64,000 nucleotides of DNA from Nocardioides panacis (GTDB lineage: Bacteria > Actinomycetota > Actinomycetes > Propionibacteriales > Nocardioidaceae). Both the position numbers and the translations under genes were made by a program. The stretch lies in contig NZ_CP077062.1 of NCBI RefSeq assembly GCF_019039255.1, positions 4,836,001 to 4,900,000 on the forward strand. The letters run 5' to 3'. The notes beneath the pieces were generated by a model, which saw nothing but the letters and a program-made list of their open reading frames with translations, searched no databases and had not been told where the DNA came from. Below are positions 42,045 to 50,476 of this stretch, piece after piece; the first letter of the stretch is position 1, and every line of letters starts with the position of its first letter.

Positions 42045-43658
42045 GGGCCGCCGGCCGGACAGCGACGGGGGTGCTGACCGGCCTGGCCCTCGCGCTGGTG
42101 TGGGTCGCGCTCGTGGTGCCGGACCAGCTCGCGCTGCTCACCCCGTCGGCGGCCGTGCGGATCCCGCTCGAGGTCGTGCTGCTCGGCCTGCTGGTGCTGG
42201 TCGTGCCCTGGCGGGCCGCCCGGGTCGTGCTGGTGCTGCTCGGGGTGCTGCTCGGCCTGCTGACCGTGGTCAAGGTGCTCGACATGGGGTTCTACGCGAG
42301 CCTCAACCGCCCCTTCGACTCGGTGATCGACTGGCGCTACCTGGGCTCGGCCGTCGGGCTGGTCGACGACTCCGTGGGCCGGCCGGCCGCGGTCGCCGCG
42401 GTGGTCCTCGCGGCGCTGGCCGTGCTGGCGCTGCTGGTGGTGATGCCGCTGGCGCTGCTGCGACTGGCGCGGGTCGCCACCCGGCACCGGCAGGGCACGC
42501 TGCGCGGCGTCGTCGCGCTCGGCACCGCCTGGGTGCTCTGCGCGGTGCTCGGCGTGCACGCGGCGCAGGGCGCGGACGTCGCGTCGACCAGCACGTCGAC
42601 GTACGCCATCGGCCAGGTGCGCCGGATCCCCTCGGAGCTCCGCGACCAGCGGGCCTTCGCCCGGGCGGCGCAGGCCGACCCTCTGCGCCGCACGCCGGGA
42701 AGCCGGCTGCTGACCGGGCTCCGCGGCAAGGACGTGCTGTTCGTGTTCGTGGAGAGCTACGGCCGGGTCGCGGTCCAGGACTCCTCGATGGCGCCCGGCG
42801 TGGACCGGGTGCTGGCCGACGGCACCCGGCGGCTGGACGCCGCGGGCTTCGGGTCGCGCAGCGCCTTCCTCACCTCCCCGACGTTCGGCGCGATCAGCTG
42901 GCTGGCGCACTCCACGCTGCAGTCCGGGCTCTGGGTCGACAGCCAGCAGCGGTACGACGCGCTGGTCACCAGCCCGCGCTTCCACGCTCAGCCAGGCCTT
43001 CGGGCGGGCCGGCTGGCGCACCGTGAGCGACGTGCCGGCCGACACCCACGACTGGCCGCAGGGCGCGTTCTACCACTACGACCGGCTCTACGACTCGCGC
43101 AACGTCGGCTACCGCGGGCCCCGGTTCGGCTACCCGACGATGCCCGACCAGTACACCCTGGACGCGTTCCACCGTCTCGAGCTCGCCCGGCAGCACCGGC
43201 GGCCGGTGATGGCCGAGATCGACCTGATCAGCAGCCACGCCCCGTGGTCCCGGACCCCGCACCTGATCGACCAGGCCGCGGTCGGGGACGGGTCGGTGTT
43301 CGACGGGATGCCCGAGACGCTGCCCTCCGAGACGCAGGTCTGGCGGTCGCCGGAGCGGGTGCGGGCGGCCTACGGGCAGTCGATCGAGTACTCCCTGTCG
43401 GCGATCGTGTCCTACCTCGAGCACTACGGCGACGACCGGACGGTGCTCGTGTTCCTCGGCGACCACCAGCCGGCCCCGGTGGTCTCCGGGGCCGGTGCCG
43501 ACCACGACGTGCCGGTGACCGTGGTGGCCAAGGACCCCGCGGTGCTGCACCGGATCGACTCCTGGCACTGGCAGCCCGGACTGCACCCGTCGCCGGCCGC
43601 CCCGGTGTGGCGGATGGACGCGTTCCGGGACCGGTTCCTCTCCGCGTTCGGGCCGTGA
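42041..43658 (+). pseudogene. LTA-synthase-like sulfatase-fold phosphotransferase, frameshifted
   Basis: Two frames combine to about 538 residues. The first part has four to five hydrophobic helices, then the extracellular alkaline phosphatase/sulfatase fold (KDVLFVFVESYGRVAV, SAFLTSPTFGAISWLAHSTLQSGLW). The second part has MAEIDLISSHAPWS, SIEYSLSAIVSYLEHYGDDRTVLVFLGDHQPAPV, the metal-binding C-terminal block. The layout fits LtaS/MdoB-type enzymes that transfer phosphoglycerol or similar groups outside the cell. One extra C at 42982-42983 (CTTCCACG for CTTCACG) breaks the frame; removing it restores RFTLSQAFGRAGWRTVSDV. It shares the SigL-type promoter through the phosphatidyltransferase gene. 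Confidence 0.87.
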
Positions 43659-43668
43659 CCGGCCACAC

Positions 43669-43696
43669 TGAACCTCCGGGAGCGGTGCCCCGTTAC
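43669..43696 (+). promoter_or_regulatory. SigL-type autoregulatory promoter of the sigma operon
   Basis: TGAACC (43669-43674), 16-nt spacer, CGTTAC (43691-43696). The start point is expected near 43703, just before GGGGAGG and the ATG at 43712. It resembles the promoter reported for Mycobacterium SigL (TGAACC with CGT in the -10). ECF operons commonly carry their own promoter. Confidence 0.8.
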
Positions 43697-43711
43697 ACCA
43701 GGGGAGGTGAG

Positions 43712-44224
43712 ATGGCAGACCACGAGGTCGCACTCATGCAGCAGCTGCACGACGAGCACGCCGCTGCGCTGTGGGGCTACTGCCTGAGCCTGACCGGCCA
43801 CGACCGGGCCCGCGCCGAGGACGTCACGCAGGAGACCCTGCTGCGCGCCTGGCGCAACCGTGCCGTGCTCGACCGGCCCGGGTCCGCGGTCCGTGCCTGG
43901 CTGTTCACCGTCGCCCGCAACATCGTCATCGACGAGTGGCGGACCCGCCGCTCGCAGTCCGAGCTGACCGTGGCCGAGGTCCCCGAGCGGGCCGACGACG
44001 GCGACCGCACCGACCGGCTGCTGCTGTCCTGGGTGGTCGACGACGCGCTCACCCGGCTCTCGGAGGAGCACCGCGCGGTGCTGCTCGAGTGCTACTACCG
44101 GGGGATGCCGGTCGCCGAGGCAGCCCGTCACCTCGGGGTGCCGGAGGGCACAGTGAAGTCCCGCACGCACTACGCGCTGCGGGCGCTGAGGCTGGCGCTG
44201 GAGGAGATGGGGGTGACCGCATGA
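43712..44224 (+). CDS. sigL: SigL-like ECF RNA polymerase sigma factor
   Basis: A 170-residue group IV sigma factor. Region 2 spans about 15-80 (DEHAAALWGYCLSLTG, AEDVTQETLLRAWRN, RAWLFTVARNIVIDEWR) and region 4 about 110-165 (TRLSEEHRAVLLECYYRGM, EAARHLGVPEGTVKSRTHYALRALRLALEEMG). The whole protein, including the C-terminal LALEEMGVTA, follows mycobacterial SigL closely. It is coupled by a 4-nt overlap to a zinc anti-sigma gene. The four TGAACC-N16-CGT sites within 4 kb are its likely targets. Confidence 0.9.
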   Translation: MADHEVALMQQLHDEHAAALWGYCLSLTGHDRARAEDVTQETLLRAWRNRAVLDRPGSAVRAWLFTVARNIVIDEWRTRRSQSELTVAEVPERADDGDRTDRLLLSWVVDDALTRLSEEHRAVLLECYYRGMPVAEAARHLGVPEGTVKSRTHYALRALRLALEEMGVTA

Positions 44225-44922
44225 GCTGCGAGTTCGCGCACCAGGACGGCTCCTACGTCCTGGGCGCCCTGTCCTCGAGCGAGCGGATGGCGTTCGAGCA
44301 CCACCTGGCGGCCTGCCCCGACTGCGCCCGGGCGGTGCGCCGGCTGGCCGGGCTCCCCGGGCTGCTGGCGCGGGTCGACGGGTCGGTGCTGGAGGGCGCG
44401 CCCGTCGCCGAGCCGGTGCCCGGGACGCTGCTGCCCCGGCTGGTCGCGGACGTACGACGGACCCGGCACCGCCGCACCGTGCTCACCGGAGCCGTCGCGG
44501 CCGCTGCGCTGGTGGTCGCCGGCGTCGTGCCGGTCGTGGTCGCCGAGGCGCTGTCGCACGACCGGCCCTCGGCGGCGGCACCGGCCGTCACCGGCAGCCC
44601 GGCACCCGGCACCCCCATGGTGCCGCTGGGCGGCGCGCCGGTGCGGGCCACGATCGCCCTCGACCCCGTCGCGTGGGGGACCCGGCTGGACCTGGCCTGC
44701 ACCTACGAGCCGCGTGCCGACCAGTACGAGCTGCCGGCCGTGGCGACGTACGTCCTGGTCGTGCGCACCCGCGACGGCCGCACCGAGCAGGTCGGCACCT
44801 GGCGGTCGATCGGCGGCCGGACGATGCGGCTCACCGCCGCCACCTCGGTGCGGCGCTCGCAGATCGCCTCAGTGGAGGTGCGCACCACGAGCGGCAGACG
44901 GGTGCTGCAGCTGACCGCGTGA
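44221..44922 (+). CDS. rslA: Zinc-binding anti-sigma factor, RslA-like
   Basis: A 233-residue membrane protein. The N-terminal anti-sigma domain has H-x3-C-x2-C (His28, Cys32, Cys35 in HHLAACPDC), the ZAS motif that releases the sigma factor when its Cys are oxidised; Cys3 and His7 may be further ligands. One transmembrane helix follows at about 84-107 (VLTGAVAAAALVVAGVVPVVV), then an extracellular beta-rich domain ending in VEVRTTSGRRVLQLTA. The 3' end overlaps the converging membrane-protein gene by 54 nt. Confidence 0.88.
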   Translation: MSCEFAHQDGSYVLGALSSSERMAFEHHLAACPDCARAVRRLAGLPGLLARVDGSVLEGAPVAEPVPGTLLPRLVADVRRTRHRRTVLTGAVAAAALVVAGVVPVVVAEALSHDRPSAAAPAVTGSPAPGTPMVPLGGAPVRATIALDPVAWGTRLDLACTYEPRADQYELPAVATYVLVVRTRDGRTEQVGTWRSIGGRTMRLTAATSVRRSQIASVEVRTTSGRRVLQLTA

Positions 44923-45276
44923 GTCGGCACGCAGCGTGCCGGCCAGCAGCACGGCGCCCCCGACGATGGCCACGACCTCGCTGACCGCCGCGGTCCAGAC
45001 CGGCCAGCCGATCCAGTGCTCGTGCACGCCGAAGAGCCCCACCGTCGCCGCCACGACGAAGGCGCCGAGCGTCGAGACCCCGAAGCCGAGCGCCAGCAGC
45101 GCGGGCAGCCAGTGCCGCCACCGCACCAGCAGCACCGCGATGACCAGGCCGCCGGCGGCGTTCAGCAGGAACGCCGGACCGATCACGGCCTGGCCGCTGA
45201 AGACGTCGAACCACAGGTAGAGGTGCACGGCCGCCGAGACCAGCACCGCTGCGGCCGTCACGAGTCGCATGTTCAT
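44869..45276 (-). CDS. Small membrane protein with a SigL-type promoter
   Basis: A 135-residue protein with four hydrophobic helices (RLVTAAAVLVSAAVHLYLW, AFLLNAAGGLVIAVLL, LPALLALGFGVSTLGAFVV, VWTAAVSEVVAIVGGAVLL) and a hydrophilic C-terminus. I do not recognise the family; it looks like one of the small DoxX- or SPW-like four-helix proteins. The start could be ATG 45276 or ATG 45270. A promoter of the same pattern as the sigma operon lies upstream. Confidence 0.72.
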   Translation of the reverse strand: MNMRLVTAAAVLVSAAVHLYLWFDVFSGQAVIGPAFLLNAAGGLVIAVLLVRWRHWLPALLALGFGVSTLGAFVVAATVGLFGVHEHWIGWPVWTAAVSEVVAIVGGAVLLAGTLRADSRGQLQHPSAARGAHLH

Positions 45277-45326
45277 GACACTCTCCGCTCTCCGAGTCGC
45301 TCCGGCGGGCGCCGGGCCTCATCGGA

Positions 45327-45354
45327 GAGACGGAGCGGGGCAACGGACGGTTCA
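45327..45354 (-). promoter_or_regulatory. SigL-type ECF promoter for the small membrane protein
   Basis: On the minus strand, TGAACC (45354-45349), 16-nt spacer, CGTCTC (45332-45327). The start point would be near 45320, about 45 nt before the ATG. Sequence and spacing equal those of the three sites at 41278, 41320 and 43669. Confidence 0.72.
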
Positions 45355-45407
45355 TCGGGGCCACACTCCCGACGACGGGTCAATGGCCCGACCGGTCCGA
45401 TCTGCTC

Positions 45408-45490
45408 ACCGTTTCAGTCCTCTTGATGGTGCTATAAGGCTATTTCACTTTTTATGGCAAGTTGCGGCTTAAGTTACGTGTCAAGGTGGT
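45408..45490. other. AT-rich patch in the gene-free stretch 45277-45621
   Basis: The 345-nt gap between the membrane protein and the matrixin gene holds the SigL-type promoter on the minus strand and then a block in which A/T make up more than half of the bases (CTATAAGGCTATTTCACT, TTTTTATGGC, CTTAAGTTACG). This is far from the window average. It is a good place for the matrixin promoter, but I could not fix a clear -35/-10 pair. No open frame, RNA fold or repeat was seen in it. Confidence 0.6.
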
Positions 45491-45621
45491 GCCCTGGCCG
45501 GTTCCACCGGCCGGGAGCGGGGCAGTGATACGTCCGGGTGATTGGTCGCCCAGGTGCCGGACGAGGAGCCAGAGGCGAAACCGACGCTCGTCGAGTCGGT
45601 CCGCGCCCAAGGGGTTCCCGC

Positions 45622-46404
45622 ATGAGCATCACGCGTACGGTCATGGCCGCACTCACCGTCCTCGCGGCGCTGACGTCGCAGGCCCCGCTCGACGCCGCGT
45701 CCCACGGCACAGTGGTGGTCGCCTCCTCCTCGGTCGACCTGGCCCGCTACGGGAGCCCGGCCGTGCCGCGGACCGCGAGCGCGCGGCGTGCGGCGACCCG
45801 GTACAGCTTCCTGAACACCGACGACCTGGGGCGCCCGGCCCGCTGGAACCCCTGCAAGCCGATCACCTGGCGCTACAACCCGGCCCGGCAGCGCGGGGCC
45901 AGCGACCTGCGTGACGTCCGGGCGAGCGTCGCCCGGCTGGCCGCGGCCACCGGGCTCCGGTACGTGTACGCCGGCACCACCAGCGACCAGCCCTACCGCC
46001 CGCAGAAGGGCAACAGCACCGACGAGGACCTGCTGATCGGCTGGGGCAACCAGGCCACCCTCCCGGACCTGGCCGGCTCGGTGGCCGGGTACGGCGGCAC
46101 CACCACGCGCTACCAGATCAGCGCGGACGGCGTCCGGGGGCCGCAGGAGATCGTGTCGGCGCAGTTGGTGCTGGACCACGACGGTGCGGCGCTGGCGCCG
46201 GGCCTGGGTCACGGGTACTCCCTGGGCGCACTGGTCCTGCACGAGCTCGGTCACACCGCCGGCCTGGGGCACAGCGCCTTCGCAGGCGACGTGATGTACC
46301 CAAACGTCAACGGGGCGTTCACCGGCGGCTACGCCGCCGGCGACCTGGCCGGCCTGCGGCTGCTCGGTGCGACGAACGGGTGCTTCGCCTCGCCGCTGCG
46401 CTAG
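45622..46404 (+). CDS. Secreted matrixin-like metalloprotease
   Basis: A 260-residue exported protein. A signal peptide covers residues 1-25 (MSITRTVMAALTVLAAL). The metzincin zinc motif HELGHTAGLGH is at 207-217, followed by the Met-turn DVMYP at 223-227, so catalysis is expected. Two Cys (in NPCKP and NGCFAS) may form a disulphide linking the ends of the domain. Target unknown; likely an extracellular or wall-associated protease. The AT-rich block upstream probably carries its promoter. Confidence 0.87.
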   Translation: MSITRTVMAALTVLAALTSQAPLDAASHGTVVVASSSVDLARYGSPAVPRTASARRAATRYSFLNTDDLGRPARWNPCKPITWRYNPARQRGASDLRDVRASVARLAAATGLRYVYAGTTSDQPYRPQKGNSTDEDLLIGWGNQATLPDLAGSVAGYGGTTTRYQISADGVRGPQEIVSAQLVLDHDGAALAPGLGHGYSLGALVLHELGHTAGLGHSAFAGDVMYPNVNGAFTGGYAAGDLAGLRLLGATNGCFASPLR

Positions 46405-46416
46405 CCGGCGGACGGA

Positions 46417-46869
46417 CTACCGCAGGGCGGCCAGCCGTCGGCGCACCAGGAGCGCGCCGACCGTCGCGACCAGGACCTCCTGCGGCATCCGCTTCGTCGA
46501 CTCGACCTGGATCCGGCCGTGGAAGTCGTCCCACCCCTGCGGGAACGGCGACCCGCCGACGAACAGGTCCCACGGCTTGTCGGTGTCGGGGAAGGCGGCG
46601 CCCAGCATGCCCGCCACCACCCGGGTGCGGCGTCCGCGCGGCGTGGCCCGCGCGACCAGCGTCATCGCGGCCAGTCCGACGAGCCCGTCGGCGACCGCGA
46701 TCGGCAGCACGTCGCGGATCGAGGTCCCGCCCCAGTGCGGCACGGCGTCCATCGCGAAGTGCGACACGACGCCGGCGGCGAACGCGCAGACGGGTCCCGG
46801 GGCGACGCTCCCGATCAGCGCACCGGCGAGCACGTGGTTGGTGATGAGCACCCCTGGAGGGTAGGTCAC
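46417..46869 (-). CDS. Small membrane protein, YdjM/DUF457-like metal-dependent hydrolase type
   Basis: A 150-residue protein with three to four hydrophobic segments. TNHVLAGALIGSV, GVVSHFAMDAVPHWGG and AAFPDTDKPWDLFVGG give the spaced His and Asp residues seen in membrane-bound metal-dependent hydrolases of the YdjM/DUF457 group. The start at GTG 46869 lies 45 nt from the divergent GH13 start, so the two promoters overlap. Function unknown. Confidence 0.65.
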   Translation of the reverse strand: MTYPPGVLITNHVLAGALIGSVAPGPVCAFAAGVVSHFAMDAVPHWGGTSIRDVLPIAVADGLVGLAAMTLVARATPRGRRTRVVAGMLGAAFPDTDKPWDLFVGGSPFPQGWDDFHGRIQVESTKRMPQEVLVATVGALLVRRRLAALR

Positions 46870-46913
46870 CCACCTGAGAGCACCCGGGACCGACGTTGTG
46901 GAAGGGTTGGCCC

Positions 46914-48614
46914 ATGAATCCTGATGCCCGTTCGGCCGACTGGTGGAAGTCGGCAGTCGTCTACCAGATCTACCCCCGCTCGTTCCTGGACAGCAACGGG
47001 GACGGGATCGGGGACATCCCCGGGATCACCTCGAAGCTCGACTACCTCGCCGACCTCGGCATCGACGTGCTCTGGCTCTCGCCGGTCTACTCCTCGCCGA
47101 TGGACGACAACGGCTACGACATCAGCAACTACGAGGACGTCGACCCGCTGTTCGGGTCGCTGACCGACCTCGACGACCTGATCGCCGGCGCCCACGAGCG
47201 CGGCATCAAGCTGGTGATGGACCTGGTCGTGAACCACACCTCCGACGAGCACACCTGGTTCCAGGAGTCCCGCGACCCCGCATCGCCGAAGGCCGACTGG
47301 TACTGGTGGCGGCCGCCGCGCGAGGGCTTCGAGGGCGGCACCGAGGGGGCCGAGCCGAACAACTGGGCGTCGGTCTTCTCCGGGTCCGCCTGGCAGTACG
47401 ACGAGCGGCGCGGGGAGTACTTCCTGCACGTCTTCAGCAAGAAGCAGCCCGACCTCAACTGGGAGAACCCCGAGGTCCGCGACGCGGTCTACGCGATGAT
47501 GCGCCGCTGGGTCGAGCGCGGCGTCGACGGCTTCCGGATGGACGTCATCAACCTGATCTCCAAGGACCCGTCGCTGCCGGACGGCACGAGGCAGCCCGGC
47601 AAGAAGTACGCCTCGAGCGAGGGGGCGGTGGCCAACGGTCCGCGGCTGCACGAGTTCCTCGCCGAGATGAACCGCGAGGTGGGGCTCTCGGCGCAGAACC
47701 TGCTCACGGTCGGGGAGATGCCGGGCAGCACCATCGAGCTGGCCCGCGAGGTCACCGACCCGGCGCGCGACGAGCTCAACATGGTCTTCACCTTCGAGCA
47801 CGTCGGGCTCGACGAGCAGACCGGGCTCGGCAAGTGGGCGCTGCTGGACCTCGAGCTCCCGGTCCTGAAGTCCAACCTCGCCGAGTGGCAGCGCGGCCTG
47901 GCCGACGTGGGCTGGAACTCCCTCTACCTCGACAACCACGACCAGCCGCGGGCGGTCTCGCGGTTCGGCGACGACAGCCCGGAGCACCGGGTCTCCTCGG
48001 CCAAGACGCTGGCGACGGTGCTGCACCTGCACCGCGGCACGCCCTACGTCTACCAGGGCGAGGAGCTCGGGATGACGAACAGCTACTTCACCAGCATCGA
48101 GCAGTACCAGGACCTCGAGGCGATCAACTGGTACCGCGAGGAGCTCGAGGCGGGCCGCGACAGCGCGGACCTGCTCCGGTCCCTGGCCGCCAAGGGTCGC
48201 GACAACGCGCGCACCCCGATGCACTGGGACGACTCCGAGCACGCCGGCTTCACGACCGGCGAGCCGTGGCTCCCCGCGCACCCCAACAAGGACCACATCA
48301 ACGCCGCCGCGGCGGTGGCCGACGAGGACTCGGTCTTCCACCACTTCCGCAGGCTCATCGCGCTGCGGCACGCCGACCCGGTCGTGGTCGACGGCACCTT
48401 CGACCTGCTGCTGCCCGAGGACGAGCAGCTGTGGGTGTTCACCCGGACCCTCGGCGACGACGTCCGCCTGGTGCTGGCGAACTGCTCCTCGGAGCCCGCG
48501 AAGGTCGAGGCGTCCGACGTACCCGACCTCGCGGCGGCGACCCTGCTGCTGGGCACGCACGAGGGGGACGGGCTCGAGCTGGCGCCCTGGGAGTCGCGGA
48601 TCTACGCGCTGTGA
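46914..48614 (+). CDS. GH13 alpha-glucosidase / oligo-1,6-glucosidase type
   Basis: A 566-residue cytosolic enzyme. The start WWKSAVVYQIYPRSFLDSNGDG is typical of GH13 alpha-glucosidases and trehalulose-forming relatives. Catalytic residues can be placed: nucleophile Asp210 (GFRMDVIN), acid/base Glu268 (VGEMPG), transition-state stabiliser Asp343 (LDNHDQPR). The calcium-site DSNGDGIGD and the beta-3 VNHTSD are present. It should cut alpha-glucosidic bonds in isomalto- or malto-oligosaccharides. Its 3' end overlaps the converging GGDEF-EAL gene by 13 nt. Confidence 0.92.
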   Translation: MNPDARSADWWKSAVVYQIYPRSFLDSNGDGIGDIPGITSKLDYLADLGIDVLWLSPVYSSPMDDNGYDISNYEDVDPLFGSLTDLDDLIAGAHERGIKLVMDLVVNHTSDEHTWFQESRDPASPKADWYWWRPPREGFEGGTEGAEPNNWASVFSGSAWQYDERRGEYFLHVFSKKQPDLNWENPEVRDAVYAMMRRWVERGVDGFRMDVINLISKDPSLPDGTRQPGKKYASSEGAVANGPRLHEFLAEMNREVGLSAQNLLTVGEMPGSTIELAREVTDPARDELNMVFTFEHVGLDEQTGLGKWALLDLELPVLKSNLAEWQRGLADVGWNSLYLDNHDQPRAVSRFGDDSPEHRVSSAKTLATVLHLHRGTPYVYQGEELGMTNSYFTSIEQYQDLEAINWYREELEAGRDSADLLRSLAAKGRDNARTPMHWDDSEHAGFTTGEPWLPAHPNKDHINAAAAVADEDSVFHHFRRLIALRHADPVVVDGTFDLLLPEDEQLWVFTRTLGDDVRLVLANCSSEPAKVEASDVPDLAAATLLLGTHEGDGLELAPWESRIYAL

Positions 48615-50476
48615 CCCCGACCGGGTGCGCTGCCCGCCGGGCGGTGCAGCGCCCCCGGGGCCGCGGCTTGGAGCAGGCCGTCGATGCCGGCGGCCGGGAG
48701 CGGGTGGGCGAAGTAGTAGCCCTGGGCCTGGTCGGCGCCGATCGAGGTCAGCACCTCGCGCTGCCTGCGCGTCTCGACCCCCTCGGCCACCACCACGAGG
48801 TCGAGGGCGTGCGCGAGGTTGGTGACCGCGGCGACGATCGCCGCACCCCGTGACCCGTGCTCCACGTCGGCCACGAAGCTCTGGTCGATCTTGAGCACGT
48901 CGATCGGCAGCCGGTGCAGGTAGCTCAGCGACGAGTAGCCGGTGCCGAAGTCGTCGAGCGCGATCCGCACCCCGAGCGCCTTGAGGTGGTGCAGCACCAG
49001 CAGCGCCCGCTCGCTGTCCTCGATGAGGATCGTCTCGGTCACCTCGAGCACCAGGCTCCGCGGCGCGATCCCGGTGGCCGCGAGGACGGAGGTCACCTCG
49101 GCCACGAAGTCGGGCTGCATGAGCTGCCGGGCCGACACGTTCACCGCGAGGTCGAACGGTGAGTCGGGGTGGTCGATCCGCCAGCGCACCGCGTCGGTGC
49201 AGGCCTGTGTGAGCACCCAGGTGCCGAGCCGGTTCATCAGGCCGCTCTGCTCGGCCACGGCGACGATCGACGGCGGCGAGATCGGCCCCCGGTCCGGGTG
49301 GTTCCAGCGCAGCAGCGCCTCCACGCCGCAGACCAGTCCGTCCCGGCAGCGCACCAGCGGCTGGTAGACGAGATCCAGCCCGTTCTCGGTGAGCGCGGTC
49401 CGCAGGTCGCGGCTCAGCCGTCCGGACTCGTTGTGCTGCACCGCGTCCCGCAGGTCGACGACCTCGTGGACGAGGCCGCGGCGCTTCGCGTCGTACATCG
49501 CACTGTCGGCCTCGGCGATCAGCACCTCGGTGACGTACTCGCCCGGGCCGGCGAAGGCGACCCCGATGCTGGCGGTCAGGGTCAGCGCGGTGCCGGAGGT
49601 CGCGAACGGCGTGGAGAACGCGCTGCGGATCCGGTCGGCGAGCACCTCCACGTCCCTCAGGTCGTCGAGGTCCTCGCACAGCAGCACGAACTCGTCGCCG
49701 TACAGCCGGGCCAGGGTGTCGCTCGGCCGCAGCAGCCCGGACAGCCGACGACCCACCCCGCGCAGCAGCTCGTCGCCCACCTGGTGGCCGTGCGTGTCGT
49801 TGACCTGCTTGAAGCGGTCGAGGTCGATGAACAGGATCGCCGCCTGGGCGCCGGAGCGCTGCGCACGACGGCTGGCCTGCTCGATCCGTTCCTGCAGCAG
49901 GAGCCGGTTCGGCAGGCCGGTCAGGGCGTCGTGCATGGCCAGGTGCTGGAACCGGGCATGGCTGCGGGTGGTCTCCTCGCGGGCCCGGGCGTTGAGCAGG
50001 TAGGCCGCGGCCACGTTCGCGAGGGTCTGGGCGACCTCCATGGCGTGGCCGCTGAGGTCACCCGGGGTTCCGCGGTACAGGTCGAGGGCACCGAAGCGGC
50101 CGTCCGCGTGGCGCAGCGGGAACGTGAAGACCGCCGCGAGGCCCGCCTCCACCGCGGCCGGCCCGAACTCCGGGAAGCGGTGGTCCACACTCAGGTCGGG
50201 GACGGCCACCGCGCTGCCCGACTCGAAGGCGAGCACGCACGGGCCCTGGGCCAGGTCGGTCTGCAGCCGCTCGAACAGCAGCGCGGACTCGTCCGACGCG
50301 GCGACGTAGCGCGGGCTGACCCCGGGGTCGATCAGCGTGACCCCGGCGGAGGTGACCGGCAGGACGTCGACGATCCGTTCGACCAGGTGGTCCAGGATGG
50401 CCGTGAGGGGGAAGTCGGTCGCGAGCGTGAACGCCAGCTCGCTGAGGACCGCTGACAGCTTGCCTTCGTCGACCAT
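48602..50476 (-). CDS. GAF-GGDEF-EAL cyclic-di-GMP enzyme
   Basis: A 624-residue protein with no membrane segment. GAF domain at about 20-160; GGDEF domain about 170-340 with the signature YGDEF at 259-263 (first Gly replaced by Tyr); EAL domain about 350-600 with EAL at 386-388, ILIEDSERALLVL, DDFGTGYSSLSYLHRLPIDVLKID and the QGYYFAHPLP end block. The EAL metal ligands look complete, so phosphodiesterase activity is likely; cyclase activity is uncertain because of the changed signature. The GAF domain probably senses a ligand or light-linked cofactor. Confidence 0.92.
   Translation of the reverse strand: MVDEGKLSAVLSELAFTLATDFPLTAILDHLVERIVDVLPVTSAGVTLIDPGVSPRYVAASDESALLFERLQTDLAQGPCVLAFESGSAVAVPDLSVDHRFPEFGPAAVEAGLAAVFTFPLRHADGRFGALDLYRGTPGDLSGHAMEVAQTLANVAAAYLLNARAREETTRSHARFQHLAMHDALTGLPNRLLLQERIEQASRRAQRSGAQAAILFIDLDRFKQVNDTHGHQVGDELLRGVGRRLSGLLRPSDTLARLYGDEFVLLCEDLDDLRDVEVLADRIRSAFSTPFATSGTALTLTASIGVAFAGPGEYVTEVLIAEADSAMYDAKRRGLVHEVVDLRDAVQHNESGRLSRDLRTALTENGLDLVYQPLVRCRDGLVCGVEALLRWNHPDRGPISPPSIVAVAEQSGLMNRLGTWVLTQACTDAVRWRIDHPDSPFDLAVNVSARQLMQPDFVAEVTSVLAATGIAPRSLVLEVTETILIEDSERALLVLHHLKALGVRIALDDFGTGYSSLSYLHRLPIDVLKIDQSFVADVEHGSRGAAIVAAVTNLAHALDLVVVAEGVETRRQREVLTSIGADQAQGYYFAHPLPAAGIDGLLQAAAPGALHRPAGSAPGRGHSA

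Noticed and set aside
40298-44224. A plus-strand open frame of more than 1300 codons running across six genes
   Set aside because: Only its middle (from 42041) and its end (from 43712) match real proteins; the rest is antisense to the dehydrogenase and in the wrong frame for the phosphatidyltransferase.
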